DNA of 64,000 nucleotides from Paenibacillus sp. V4I3 (GCF_030817215.1 NZ_JAUSZA010000001.1:6484501-6548500); one strand, 5' to 3'; counted from the first letter of the stretch, positions 17,372 through 27,119 are shown. Notes: generated from the sequence alone by a model not told the origin. Translations and numbers: made by a program.

Positions 17372-17770
17372 TTAAATCATTAAATGTTTCTGACAAATCG
17401 TTATAACGTTAAAGTCGGGGTCTCTCATATTAAAAAACGATACTTGACTTGTCTTATGTATTCCACCATAAATAATTTCAAAGCCAAGCTCCTGAACAAA
17501 TTTAGCTGCTTCATCAATATCATCAGAAGGCATAAAAAACAATGGAGGAGCCGATTGTGGAATTGGAATTTTATCCATTCCGTTTGAATCAATCATTATC
17601 TCCGTTCCATTTGGTAAATGAAATAGATGCAAATGCCCATAATTATCTTTCTCTTCAATTGGTAAACCTAGAAATTTACTATACAACTCTACCGATTTCA
17701 TTAAATCTCTAGACCATAAAATAACAGAGGTAATTTCATTTCTTACTGGATTCTTCACTTCTCCAACCAT
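17372..17770 (-). CDS. VOC-family (glyoxalase/dioxygenase fold) protein
   Basis: This 132-residue protein is a single vicinal-oxygen-chelate domain: ITSVILWSRDLMKSVELYSK at the start, the acidic position in GTEIMIDSNG, and the ending NMRDPDFNVITICQ with the typical DP(D/E)GN-like turn. Such proteins bind metals or hydrophobic drugs, or act as lyases. Nothing here fixes the substrate. It is monocistronic. Confidence 0.8.
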   Translation of the reverse strand: MVGEVKNPVRNEITSVILWSRDLMKSVELYSKFLGLPIEEKDNYGHLHLFHLPNGTEIMIDSNGMDKIPIPQSAPPLFFMPSDDIDEAAKFVQELGFEIIYGGIHKTSQVSFFNMRDPDFNVITICQKHLMI

Positions 17771-17848
17771 TTCTTTACCCCCATTTAGAAGTATTTACCA
17801 ATTCAATATTATATGAACTACTTTTATTTGTAAACGCTTAATTGTTTA

Positions 17849-18715
17849 TCAAATTACCGATGCCCGAATAATAAGAACTTCGTAAGTCGCAGCGACGCCT
17901 CCCGGGGTGCTGAACTTATCTTCATACTCTTTATACATGTTGGCGAACAGACGCCGTGACCCGAAGCCATACGAAGAGGCGGCTTCGGAGGTGCTGGCTC
18001 CCATTGCTTTGACAGATAGAAGGAAATCCCTTGCAGAAGCATACACTTCCGTTTGAACCCAACTTTCACATTGGATATTTGAAAACCCTGTTTCCTTTAA
18101 CAAGCTTTTCCACTGATCTGAAGTTTGAAAAGATAATCCGTGCCGTTGGGGCTCCATGCCGCCAGCACGGTAAACGGCATCAAAAGCTGTGTGCAGCTCG
18201 CGGAACGTATCCGGCCCGAACGTCGCGAATGCTAACAAACTTCCAGTATGAAGCAGTCGGTAAAGGTGCTCCAGCGTTTGTATCGGACAAGACAACCACT
18301 GAAAACAAGCATTAGAAACAATGAGATTGAACGAGGATGAAGGAACACTTGCAGCCCACAATTCGGCATCGGCATGCACAAAGTTAACGCGAGACGGTTG
18401 CCTATTGTTGTAGTCAACAAAGTTTGCAGCATTTGACCTAACACGTTGTTCAGCGGCTTCTATCATTGCGGGCGCAATGTCAAGCGCAGTTATAGACGAA
18501 CATGACCAATGGTTTACCACCATTTCGGTCAGAGTGCCGGTTCCACAACCGATCTCTAGAATATTAGGTTGGTTGCAATCACTCTCACTTGTCCAATCCT
18601 CAAGAGATGTAAGAAGCTTCTTCGCCATGATACGCTGAACATGGGCATGAATATCATATGAACCTGTTGCGCTTCGGTTAAATTGACGTCCTATCGCTGT
18701 TTTCCTACCGATCAT
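17849..18715 (-). CDS. bioC: Malonyl-ACP O-methyltransferase BioC
   Basis: BioC methylates malonyl-ACP so that fatty-acid synthase can build pimeloyl-ACP methyl ester, the start of biotin synthesis. The 288-residue protein has the BioC opening (RQFNRSATGSYDIHAHVQ), the SAM-binding loop ILEIGCGTGTLTE and the post-motif region VSNACFQWLS. It overlaps the bioH-like gene by 11 nt, indicating translational coupling, and is the last gene of the operon. Length is slightly above the E. coli protein. Confidence 0.95.
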   Translation of the reverse strand: MIGRKTAIGRQFNRSATGSYDIHAHVQRIMAKKLLTSLEDWTSESDCNQPNILEIGCGTGTLTEMVVNHWSCSSITALDIAPAMIEAAEQRVRSNAANFVDYNNRQPSRVNFVHADAELWAASVPSSSFNLIVSNACFQWLSCPIQTLEHLYRLLHTGSLLAFATFGPDTFRELHTAFDAVYRAGGMEPQRHGLSFQTSDQWKSLLKETGFSNIQCESWVQTEVYASARDFLLSVKAMGASTSEAASSYGFGSRRLFANMYKEYEDKFSTPGGVAATYEVLIIRASVI

Positions 18716-19436
18716 GCCACCAACCCCTTAGTGATTCAGCCAATTGAGCTTCCCTGCCCAGAAACGGAGCATGTCCGCTTCCATCTATTGTGAGCAACTT
18801 CGCCCGGGGCAATTGCATGAGTAACTCTTCTGCCGCCGAGTAAGGACAAACCTTATCCTCAGTTCCGTGAACAAGTAGAACCGGACAATCGATTTCCGGA
18901 AGTCGGGACAGGCAATCCACACCACGGAGGACTTCAAGACCAGCAATTAGGGCAGATGTTGTCCAATTGCCAATGAGGGGAAGACTTTCCCTGTGACCCA
19001 TTCCCGATTCCGTCTCCGTAAAAACCAGCTGTTGAAACTTTTTTTCTACAGCTTGTCGTTCCTTCCTGATTCCATGGATCATCTGTCTAACGTATCCATC
19101 GGCCCATCCGCGATCCATCTGTTCTTTAGGACGAGTAAATCTAGCTGTTGCCGAGAACAAAAGAAGGCCGTCTGCTAAGTCAAGGGTCGCGAGTCTCAAC
19201 GCCAGTAACCCGCCAAGCGACCAACCTCCTACCAGAATCGGACCACCACCAGAAGAGATGAAATCTTTTGCCGACGTTTCTGTCAAATACAACATATCCT
19301 CTAAGGAATCAACTGTGCTGTAATTTACGGTAACATGGTTAAAGTCAGGAAGTAATTCACGTAGTTGATCGAAGACCTTATCCGACATACTCCATCCAGT
19401 CAGCCATAAGATCGTACCGCTTAGCTCATCTTGCAT
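18705..19436 (-). CDS. bioH: Pimeloyl-ACP methyl ester esterase (BioH-like alpha/beta hydrolase)
   Basis: This alpha/beta hydrolase should cleave the methyl ester to give pimeloyl-ACP for BioF. The triad is readable: Ser in GGWSLGGLLAL, Asp in HGTEDKVCP, His in GSGHAPFLG. The start was set at ATG 19436 (GGGGGTG before it), which overlaps the end of bioF by 16 nt; the frame extends 12 codons further upstream. Position between bioF and bioC supports the BioC-BioH route rather than BioW or BioI. It could alternatively be called BioG/BioV-like by function only. Confidence 0.88.
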   Translation of the reverse strand: MQDELSGTILWLTGWSMSDKVFDQLRELLPDFNHVTVNYSTVDSLEDMLYLTETSAKDFISSGGGPILVGGWSLGGLLALRLATLDLADGLLLFSATARFTRPKEQMDRGWADGYVRQMIHGIRKERQAVEKKFQQLVFTETESGMGHRESLPLIGNWTTSALIAGLEVLRGVDCLSRLPEIDCPVLLVHGTEDKVCPYSAAEELLMQLPRAKLLTIDGSGHAPFLGREAQLAESLRGWWHDR

Positions 19437-20611
19437 GAATCCAACACCCCCATTTGAAACCCGATACTGCAAATTTGCGTAATGGCATCTCTGAGTTCGT
19501 TTAAGGTATGCGAAGCTGACAAAGAGAAGCGGATTCGCGCTGTACCTGCTGGTACAGTAGGCGGACGGATAGCAACTGCAGCGATACCTTCCTTTTCTAA
19601 AGCATTGCTAAATCTTAGGGCCGTATCATTATCTCCAACGATCAATGGTACAATGGGAGAATCTCCTCTACCGACATTAAAACCAGCTTTACATAAAGAG
19701 GAACGAAAAAAATGACTTGTTGACAACAGTTGTTCCCGACGCCAGTGTTCTGTTTGAACCAACTCCAACGACTTTGAAATACCCGCTACGATTGATGGCG
19801 GCAATGCCGTTGAATACATAAGGGGTCTTGCTTTATTGATCAACCACCTGATCAGCGTGCTTGTTCCACAAACATAAGCCCCGTAGACACCGAATGATTT
19901 GCTGAAAGTTCCCATATGAATATCCACGTCATTCTGCAGCCCGAGCTCATAAACCAATCCCTCGCCACGCAACCCGTAAATCCCACCGCTATGTGCCTCA
20001 TCTATCATCAGCATGGCTCCGTATTCCCGTTTGAGCGCAGCTAATTCAAGCAAGTGAGCCTGATCGCCATCCATGGAGAATACCGCATCTGTAATAATCA
20101 ACTTGCGCCGTTTATCACGGTACTTATTTAATAATGCACGCAAATGTTCCAAATCGTTATGACGGTATCGAGCATGTTCAGCACGGCTCATTGCGATCCC
20201 ATCGACTATACTCGCATGATTGAACTGATCACTGAAAACCACATCGCTCCGGCTCACAAGCGCGCCAATGACACCAATATTAGCCATATATCCGTTTGCA
20301 AAGACAAGTGCTGCATCACAGTTCTGCCATTCTGCCAACGCTTTTTCAAGATGTCCATATGGCGGCAGGTTGCCGGTCACGTGCCGAGAAGCGCTGGCGC
20401 CTGCTCCTTCGATGAGGAGTGTATCACGCATTGCTTCTACAATAGCAGGATGCTGAGCGAGTCCCAGATAGTCATTCGAGGACAAGTTGAGCAGCACTTT
20501 TTCCTCTCGCAACGTATAACCACGCCTTCCAGGGACAGGAGCACTCGCACGTAAGTGGCGTTCCAAAGATGCGCGCTCTAAAGCTTCAAGTTCTTTTTCC
20601 AATCCATTCAT
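19421..20611 (-). CDS. bioF: 8-amino-7-oxononanoate synthase BioF
   Basis: This PLP enzyme condenses pimeloyl-ACP with L-alanine. The 396-residue protein has family marks: NLSSNDYLGLAQHP near the N-terminus, GASASRHVTGN, the Asp/His region MIDEAHSGGIYG, and the PLP lysine in TFSKSFGVYG. It lies 12 nt after bioB and overlaps bioH, in a compact operon on the minus strand. Confidence 0.97.
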   Translation of the reverse strand: MNGLEKELEALERASLERHLRASAPVPGRRGYTLREEKVLLNLSSNDYLGLAQHPAIVEAMRDTLLIEGAGASASRHVTGNLPPYGHLEKALAEWQNCDAALVFANGYMANIGVIGALVSRSDVVFSDQFNHASIVDGIAMSRAEHARYRHNDLEHLRALLNKYRDKRRKLIITDAVFSMDGDQAHLLELAALKREYGAMLMIDEAHSGGIYGLRGEGLVYELGLQNDVDIHMGTFSKSFGVYGAYVCGTSTLIRWLINKARPLMYSTALPPSIVAGISKSLELVQTEHWRREQLLSTSHFFRSSLCKAGFNVGRGDSPIVPLIVGDNDTALRFSNALEKEGIAAVAIRPPTVPAGTARIRFSLSASHTLNELRDAITQICSIGFQMGVLDSCKMS

Positions 20612-20623
20612 GTTCAGCCTTCC

Positions 20624-21631
20624 TTACAACGCGTTTATCTCAATTTCAAAGCCCAAATCTTCAATGATTTGATGATCTGCAGAAACGTCTTGGCCTTCAG
20701 TCGTTAAATAATCACCCACGAAGAGTGAATTCGCTGCATATAGAGACAGAGGCTGCAGGGAACGAAGGTTAACCTCACGCCCGCCTGCCACACGAATTTC
20801 TTTAGACGGACAGATGAACCGGAATAAGGCCAATACCTTCAATGCTTGTATTGCCGGCGTACGGCCTGATTGCTCAAGTGGGGTGCCCGGAATCGCATTG
20901 AGGAAATTGATTGGAATCGAATCCGCATCAAGATCGCGCAGCGCATAAGCCATTTCGACAATTTCGCGATTCGTCTCACCCATTCCGATAATGACACCCG
21001 AGCACGGAGACATGCCATGAGTCTTTACCTTTTCTACCGTTTCAACACGCTGATCGTAGGTATGGGTCGTAGTGATGGATGGGTAGTTCGTTTTGCTTGT
21101 GTTCAAATTATGGTTGTATCGGTGGACCCCTGCTTCTGCAAGACGCTCTGCTTGATCGTCCTTCAGAATTCCTAGGCATGCGCAAATTTTGAGCGGCATC
21201 GTTTCACGAATTTCTTTAACTGCGTCCACCACTTGATCCAGTTCCTTATCCGTCGGTCCCTTGCCAGCAGCAACGATGCAATAAGTTCCTGCCTTGCGAG
21301 CCATTGCTTCTCGTGCGCCTGCGAGCAACGTATCTTTGTCGAGCAAAGTATATTTTTTCACCGCAGCTGTCGATACGATGGATTGTGAACAATAGCCGCA
21401 GTCCTCAGGGCACAGGCCGCTTTTGGCGTTGATGATCATATTCAACTTCACTTTTTTTCCATAAAAATGTTTTCTTACCTGAAAAGCAGCTTGCATCAGC
21501 AAAAGTATTTCGTCATTATCGGATTCCAGCACGGCAAGCCCTTCTTCTATCGTTAAACATTCTCCATTAAGCGTTTTTTGGGCAAATGATTGCCACTGCA
21601 AATCGTTTTTGATTTTATTAATCTCATTCAT
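20624..21631 (-). CDS. bioB: Biotin synthase BioB
   Basis: This radical-SAM enzyme inserts sulfur into dethiobiotin. The radical-SAM cysteines are visible in SGLCPEDCGYCSQ, with the family's YNHNLNTSKTNYP and ETNREIVEMAYAL later and the auxiliary-cluster arginine region AGGREVNLR. The length of 335 residues is normal. It overlaps bioD by 8 nt. Confidence 0.98.
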   Translation of the reverse strand: MNEINKIKNDLQWQSFAQKTLNGECLTIEEGLAVLESDNDEILLLMQAAFQVRKHFYGKKVKLNMIINAKSGLCPEDCGYCSQSIVSTAAVKKYTLLDKDTLLAGAREAMARKAGTYCIVAAGKGPTDKELDQVVDAVKEIRETMPLKICACLGILKDDQAERLAEAGVHRYNHNLNTSKTNYPSITTTHTYDQRVETVEKVKTHGMSPCSGVIIGMGETNREIVEMAYALRDLDADSIPINFLNAIPGTPLEQSGRTPAIQALKVLALFRFICPSKEIRVAGGREVNLRSLQPLSLYAANSLFVGDYLTTEGQDVSADHQIIEDLGFEIEINAL

Positions 21632-22355
21632 CCCCTTTTATATGATAGGAAAGTGCCTGTCTGATAGGCGTTAACTGAATGGTTGCTCGGACGGTATGTA
21701 CCAGTAATTCTGTATTCACCTCCCCATACAAGCGGGGAAACCGGCCAAGGACCTTCACTCCGCCGTAACGTTCAATGAGATCTGCGTTCGTACTAACACT
21801 TGGATCGTCATGGGATTCCAGTGCTCCGTCGTTCATAATTACGCCTACGATCGGGATATCGCGCTGCCGCAGTAGCGATACTGTGAGAAGCGTGTGATTA
21901 ATCGTACCCAGACCGGAATGGGATACGACCAGGGCTGGTGTGTGAAGTTCAGAGATCAAGTCAATCACCAGAGAATCCTCTGTCAGTGGTACAGCAACAC
22001 CACCTGCGCCTTCAATCAATAATGCCTCATAACGATTGATTAGTGGTTCGCCTGCGGCGATGAGTTCTTTTATCGTGAGGGTTACGCCTGCATGCTTGGC
22101 GGCTAGGAAAGGGGTAAGCGATGCTTCAAATGTAAAAGGCGCCACGGCCTCTGGGCATTCATCAATACCCGATCTTTTAAGCAAACATTCCGCATCCGTA
22201 ACTCCGCTGCCAAGAAGTGCACCAGACTGGACGGGCTTCCAGACTCCGGCATTCAACCCTTCAGCACGAAACGCAGCGGTAAGAGCTGCGGTCACCATCG
22301 TCTTTCCGACGCAAGTGTCCGTGCCGGTCACAAATAATCCGCGCACTTTGCTCAT
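21624..22355 (-). CDS. bioD: Dethiobiotin synthetase BioD
   Basis: This ATP-dependent carboxylase closes the ureido ring of diaminopelargonic acid. The P-loop is GTDTCVGKTMV at residues 11-21, and the substrate region KPVQSG and the second conserved loop EGAGGVAVPL are present. The 243-residue length is ordinary. It overlaps bioA by 4 nt (ATGA), indicating translational coupling. Confidence 0.97.
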   Translation of the reverse strand: MSKVRGLFVTGTDTCVGKTMVTAALTAAFRAEGLNAGVWKPVQSGALLGSGVTDAECLLKRSGIDECPEAVAPFTFEASLTPFLAAKHAGVTLTIKELIAAGEPLINRYEALLIEGAGGVAVPLTEDSLVIDLISELHTPALVVSHSGLGTINHTLLTVSLLRQRDIPIVGVIMNDGALESHDDPSVSTNADLIERYGGVKVLGRFPRLYGEVNTELLVHTVRATIQLTPIRQALSYHIKGDE

Positions 22356-23713
22356 ATCGGTGATCCACCCTCGGTAACATCAACGATCGATGCTACTAAA
22401 ATATCCGTCATGGCATTCAGCTCATTTTGCTTGCTGACAAGAGGTGGGATGAATACGATAACATTGCCAAGTGGCCTTGTAAGCATTCCAAGTTCTCTAG
22501 CACGCTCGGCTACGCGTACGCCGATACGATCTACCCATTTGTACGGCTCGCGTGACAGCTTATCACGTACGAGTTCGACCCCAATCATTAGGCCCTTTTG
22601 CCGAATCTCACCGACATGTGGCCGTTCACTAAGTGGTGCGAGCTTCTGCTCCACGAATGAAGCTTTTGCAATAACTCCTTCTACCATGTTCCGCTCATCC
22701 AATAGCTTCAGGCTAGCCAAAGCCACAGCACATCCAAGAGGATTGCCCGTGTAGGAATGACCATGGAAAAAAGTTTTCTGCTCTTGGTAATCAGCATAGA
22801 ACGCTCCATACACCTCGTCTGTCGCAAGTGTTGCTGCGACGGGCAAGTAACCACCCGTTAGACCTTTACCGACAACCATCAAATCAGGTGACACACCTTC
22901 TAGATCGCAGGCAAACATAGCGCCCGTCCGCCCGAATCCTGTCGCTACCTCGTCCGCGATAAGTAGCACACGATGTTTGCGGCACAGTGCGGCCATCTCG
23001 TGTAAACAACCTGAAGGCATGACAATTATTCCCCCTGCTCCTTGCACTATCGGCTCCACAATGAGCGCTGCGATCTCATCGCTACGACTCTCGAGCAAAA
23101 TACGAAGAGCGGTTAATGTTGCAGCCATTGCAGCCTCCACCCCGCCTTCATGGCGATAAGCATAAGGATATGGAATGACATGTGAAGGAAATAACATCGG
23201 TCGGAACACATCATGATACAACGGAATAGCACCTACGCTAACCGCGCCAATTGTATCTCCGTGATAAGCTTGATTCATCGTAATAAATGTCTTTTTACCC
23301 TTTTGACCACTATTACGCCAATATTGAAATGCCATTTTGATTGCGATTTCAACACCAGTTGCTCCTGAATCAGAGTAAAACACCTTGTTTAAGCCTTTCG
23401 GTGCTATCTCTACTAGTTTCTGAGCAAGCTCGATGGCAGGTATATTTGCCATTCCGAGCAGCGTAGAGTGGGCGACTCGTCCTAATTGATCTGTGATCGC
23501 CTGATTCAGCTCCGGCACGTTGTGTCCATGTACGTTAAGCCAAACAGACGAGAAACCATCATAGTAGGCACGTCCCTGAACGTCATACAGCTTGACCCCT
23601 TCACCACGTTCAATAATTAAAGGGTCTGATGAATTATAGTCTTTCATTTGAGTAAAAGGATGCCAAAGGTGATCTTTATTTATGGCGGCAAGACGTTCAA
23701 AATGCGTTGACAA
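22352..23713 (-). CDS. bioA: Adenosylmethionine-8-amino-7-oxononanoate aminotransferase BioA
   Basis: This class III PLP aminotransferase makes 7,8-diaminopelargonic acid. Features seen in the 453 residues: WHPFTQMKDY at the start, the cofactor region SDSGATGVEIA, the Asp of IADEVATGFGRTG, and the PLP lysine in VGKGLTGGYLPVA. It is the first gene of the bioA-D-B-F-H-C operon and follows a BirA operator. Confidence 0.97.
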   Translation of the reverse strand: MSTHFERLAAINKDHLWHPFTQMKDYNSSDPLIIERGEGVKLYDVQGRAYYDGFSSVWLNVHGHNVPELNQAITDQLGRVAHSTLLGMANIPAIELAQKLVEIAPKGLNKVFYSDSGATGVEIAIKMAFQYWRNSGQKGKKTFITMNQAYHGDTIGAVSVGAIPLYHDVFRPMLFPSHVIPYPYAYRHEGGVEAAMAATLTALRILLESRSDEIAALIVEPIVQGAGGIIVMPSGCLHEMAALCRKHRVLLIADEVATGFGRTGAMFACDLEGVSPDLMVVGKGLTGGYLPVAATLATDEVYGAFYADYQEQKTFFHGHSYTGNPLGCAVALASLKLLDERNMVEGVIAKASFVEQKLAPLSERPHVGEIRQKGLMIGVELVRDKLSREPYKWVDRIGVRVAERARELGMLTRPLGNVIVFIPPLVSKQNELNAMTDILVASIVDVTEGGSPI

Positions 23714-23739
23714 AGATAATCACCATCCATGAACTTTTT

Positions 23740-23774
23740 ATTGTCAACCAAACTTTTGTATTTAGGTTTACAAT
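23740..23774 (-). promoter_or_regulatory. BirA operator of the biotin operon
   Basis: ATTGTCAACC and GGTTTACAAT form an inverted repeat with a 15-nt spacer, matching the Bacillota BirA box (TTGTTAACC-N15-GGTTAACAA type). It lies 27 nt upstream of bioA and just downstream of a candidate promoter, so biotin-loaded BirA should repress the operon. Confidence 0.88.
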
Positions 23775-23785
23775 TAACTTTAGCT

Positions 23786-23815
23786 ATTCTAGCAGAAGAC
23801 AGACACTGCTGTAAA
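23786..23815 (-). promoter_or_regulatory. Candidate promoter of the biotin operon
   Basis: On the minus strand, TTTACA (23810-23815) and TAGAAT (23786-23791) are separated by 18 nt. The predicted start of transcription falls immediately before the BirA box. Confidence 0.55.
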
Positions 23816-23868
23816 GACAATTTCCTTCTCCATTGATCAGCGCTCTTTCACCTGTTGAAAAATCAAGT

Positions 23869-23892
23869 AGGCCCATGCACAGTTGCATAGGC
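23869..23892 (-). terminator. Hairpin between the levanase and bio regions
   Basis: GGCCTATGCA pairs with TGCATGGGCC (one wobble pair) around a 4-nt loop. On the minus strand TACTTGATTTTT follows. It lies upstream of the levanase stop side and could serve as an upstream barrier; its role is uncertain. Confidence 0.35.
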
Positions 23893-23926
23893 CTCTCACA
23901 GAAGGGTACGTGCGACAACTATATGA

Positions 23927-26914
23927 CTACTGTTTTAAAACGGGCGCACTTACATGATCAAGATTGATATGCCCCCATCCGCCTGTCGAATTATCTACCA
24001 ACTTGACGTAGCAACTTTTTCCGATATACTTCCATGCATCCCACAAATACCTATTATAGGCATCCCAGTTAATTCCTGTTGTCTTTAGCAATTCAGTACC
24101 GGTAGAAGCATCGACAAGGGCTGCATACAAGTTGTTACTATCATTTCCTCCGCCTAGCATGAAGCTGATTTGACCGTTACCGCCTAATGTAAAGGTTTCC
24201 GATTGGAGCACCCCGACTGGGGAATCGCCCCCTACGCCATTATTAAAGCCCCAAAGATGGTAGGTACCCTGGTGGTTAAAAGGTCCTCCCCAGTAGGCCG
24301 CAGCCGATGTAACATCCGCATTATTAAATGCTGTACCGCTCACAATGGTCCATCCAGTCAAGTTTCCAGTTTCAAAGTCATGATTAGTCAAATCCCTTGT
24401 GGCTTGATTATAGGTGATGTTTTGGAACAATGCCGTTCCGTTCCATACATTTAATCCCAATCTCCCACTGCCAAATGATGGATCCGTCACATTATGAACA
24501 AGGGTTCCATTGAAGTAAACTTTAATGCTGGTACCGTCGGCAACTACACGTAGATTGTAATTCGTATTCAACGATAAGGGGGTTGAATATTGCCCCAGGA
24601 CCGTTGCACTATTATTTACAAATTTAAACAATTTTACAACCTGATTCTGAACGTCGACATTCGCCAAATACGCATTTGCACCGGTAGCATCAGAACGGAA
24701 AACCAAAGCGCCTGCGCCTTCCGAAGTTACTTGAATATTAGCCGAATAGTCAACATATCCTGCGGTCTGTGAGCTTAACGTAAATGCATCACCCTCGAAT
24801 AAGCCTTGTTTACCGGATGCAGTGTTGCTCCAAGTTCCATTTTTCGGTACCATCGTCGGTAGATTAGATATCAGTCCAGTAACATTAGAAGTATTTACAT
24901 TCCTGAATTCAGTGCTAGAATTCCAAACATTCAATCCAAAGTAACCGCTCTCATAAGTTGTATCATTAAGATCAAGAGCCAGCGTACTGCCCAAGATGAC
25001 CTTAATATTAGCTCCCGATGTGATTACTTTCAGATGATAATCGGTACTGGTGTTTAGTTGAGTTGCATATTGACCAATTACAGTTGCACTACCATCGCCA
25101 TTTAATTTAAAAAGTTTCACGACATCGTTAAGTGTATCGATATTAGCTACATAACCTTGCGTTGCATTATGGTTAGCTCTAAAAACTAGAGCGCCTGCAC
25201 CCTGGCTGCTGTTCAATAGCTTAATATCAGCTTCGTAGGTGAAATTACCACCCATTTGAGAACTTAGCGTGAAGGCATCTCCACTGCTTCGCCCCCGTTT
25301 CCCCCCAACAGTGTCCGCCCATTTGCCGTTTACATGGATCCAGCCTGACAGATTCGATACAAATGGCGTAGTTCCCATACTCTTATTGATCGGATAGATT
25401 TTCAGATAATTTAATGTTACATTCCCACCGATAGCATACAATTCCATTCCTTGACTGGAACGATCGGGGAAGATTAGACTTGATATGGCCACCTTCCCAT
25501 CATTGCCTAGTGCCTCAATCGATTGCCGATCAACAAAAAATTGCATTTTTACTTTTCCATTAGCATCCGGACTTAGGGGCGCTTCATGTTTGTAGGCGAA
25601 AGTCGAATTAAACCCCGTTACCCCAGAGAAAGAACGATCCACAAACAACTTTGAATTCGTTTTATTATAACTGACCGAAGTAAATTGATTCCCGCTTTTA
25701 CGTACTTTGAATCCGAATTCAGTTGCCGTAGCCGTATTTACCTGGAATTCTGCGACCACTTCAAAGGAATCTCCGGACTTCGATGAGAGGATGTTGCTGC
25801 CTGGTGAAATCGTTGTTGCTCCCCAAGAACTAACTGTACCGCGAAGCGATTGTAATTGATTGACCGGAACTTGCTGCAGCCGTATACCTTCAGGATATGT
25901 CTTAAGCTTTAATTCACGCGGGACGCTCATCGAGCTTCTCCACGTAGATGCCGGAATCGCAGTTGCATAATTCCAATTGTTCATCCAACCGAGCCAAATT
26001 CTTCTTCCGTCTGTTGATGGTATATCACTCCAGCTTACAGCCGCATAATAATCAGGGCCGAAATCATTCCAAAGAATAGTCCCTGCTGGATTGCTGTTGA
26101 TAAAGGTGGTTCCATTAAATTCACCGATAAAATATTGCATACCTGAACCACCTGCTGCTCCACCGTTACCTATACTCACCTCCATAACCCATTTCACATT
26201 AGCCAGATTCCCGTCAACCGCTAAAGGAAACAAATCGGGGCACTCCCATACTCCGCCATGCGAGCCTTGATTAACTCCGAAATCGCTGGCAAAAGACCAG
26301 TTTTTCAGATTCGGTGACGTATATATTTTGACCCTATCATCTGCTGTCAGCGTCATTACCCACTTGTTAGAAGCTGCATGCCAGAACACCTTAGGATCCC
26401 GAAAATTAGCAATCCCCGGATTCGGAATGACTGGATTTCCTGCATACTTGGTCCAAGTTCGACCTTTGTCCGTACTATATGCGATGCTTTGCTGCTGCGA
26501 GGCACCATTATGAGTAAAAATTGCAACCATAGCTTCTGCGCCAAACCCTGCTGTATTATTCCAGTCAACGACCGCGCTGCCAGAAAAAATATCTCCCTGC
26601 GAATCCGGATACAAAGCAATAGGAAGCGTTGTCCAATTAACTAAATCCGTGCTGATTGCATGTCCCCAATGCATCGGTCCCCATACCTCGCCATCCGGAT
26701 AGTATTGGTAAAAGAGATGGTATTCACCTGCGTAATAGACCATTCCGTTTGGATCATTCATCCAATTGGCTGGAGGTGTATAATGATATTGAGGGCGGTA
26801 GGTTTCATCGTAGTAATTATAGTTGGTATCTGCTGCATAAATGGGTATTGAAAAAACAAGCGCGGAGATCATAAAGAAGCAAGCACCTATTAGCATCTTG
26901 AAATAAGTTTTCAT
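23927..26914 (-). CDS. sacC: Secreted multidomain levanase (GH32 + 2x CBM66-like + CBM38-like)
   Basis: This 995-residue fructan hydrolase has a signal peptide (residues 1 to about 27, ending IYAAD). Its GH32 five-bladed domain carries all three catalytic motifs: nucleophile Asp54 in NWMNDPNG, Asp173 in FRDPK, and acid/base Glu224 in WECPD. After the GH32 C-terminal beta-sandwich come two similar modules (about 515-690 and 690-840), each with DAFTLSSQ, GAGALVFR and GLNVWN, resembling the levan-binding CBM66 of B. subtilis SacC. The last 150 residues (NHDFETGNLTGW, FNHQGTYHLWGF) resemble the inulin-associated CBM38. SacC itself is about 677 residues, so this is an enlarged version. A cre site sits in its promoter. 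Confidence 0.93.
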   Translation of the reverse strand: MKTYFKMLIGACFFMISALVFSIPIYAADTNYNYYDETYRPQYHYTPPANWMNDPNGMVYYAGEYHLFYQYYPDGEVWGPMHWGHAISTDLVNWTTLPIALYPDSQGDIFSGSAVVDWNNTAGFGAEAMVAIFTHNGASQQQSIAYSTDKGRTWTKYAGNPVIPNPGIANFRDPKVFWHAASNKWVMTLTADDRVKIYTSPNLKNWSFASDFGVNQGSHGGVWECPDLFPLAVDGNLANVKWVMEVSIGNGGAAGGSGMQYFIGEFNGTTFINSNPAGTILWNDFGPDYYAAVSWSDIPSTDGRRIWLGWMNNWNYATAIPASTWRSSMSVPRELKLKTYPEGIRLQQVPVNQLQSLRGTVSSWGATTISPGSNILSSKSGDSFEVVAEFQVNTATATEFGFKVRKSGNQFTSVSYNKTNSKLFVDRSFSGVTGFNSTFAYKHEAPLSPDANGKVKMQFFVDRQSIEALGNDGKVAISSLIFPDRSSQGMELYAIGGNVTLNYLKIYPINKSMGTTPFVSNLSGWIHVNGKWADTVGGKRGRSSGDAFTLSSQMGGNFTYEADIKLLNSSQGAGALVFRANHNATQGYVANIDTLNDVVKLFKLNGDGSATVIGQYATQLNTSTDYHLKVITSGANIKVILGSTLALDLNDTTYESGYFGLNVWNSSTEFRNVNTSNVTGLISNLPTMVPKNGTWSNTASGKQGLFEGDAFTLSSQTAGYVDYSANIQVTSEGAGALVFRSDATGANAYLANVDVQNQVVKLFKFVNNSATVLGQYSTPLSLNTNYNLRVVADGTSIKVYFNGTLVHNVTDPSFGSGRLGLNVWNGTALFQNITYNQATRDLTNHDFETGNLTGWTIVSGTAFNNADVTSAAAYWGGPFNHQGTYHLWGFNNGVGGDSPVGVLQSETFTLGGNGQISFMLGGGNDSNNLYAALVDASTGTELLKTTGINWDAYNRYLWDAWKYIGKSCYVKLVDNSTGGWGHINLDHVSAPVLKQ

Positions 26915-26952
26915 CGAGTTCTCCTCCCATAGTTTAAAAATAATTCATAAAT

Positions 26953-26966
26953 TGTATGCGCTTACA
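26953..26966. promoter_or_regulatory. cre (CcpA) site upstream of the levanase
   Basis: TGTATGCGCTTACA is a near-perfect palindrome and differs from the cre consensus at one position. On the minus strand it overlaps a TACAAT that could be the -10 box, so CcpA binding would block initiation. Confidence 0.65.
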
Positions 26967-27119
26967 TTTACTAACAAAAGGAGATCTGAATAGCTATTCC
27001 CAGGATAATTTGAGATTTCCCCAAATCGCCTATCAGCTTAAAGCAGACCACCTCATGTTTACTTTCATCACGCAAAGTCAATTAGTCTATTGATCTCTCA
27101 ATCACATTCGATCTACGAT

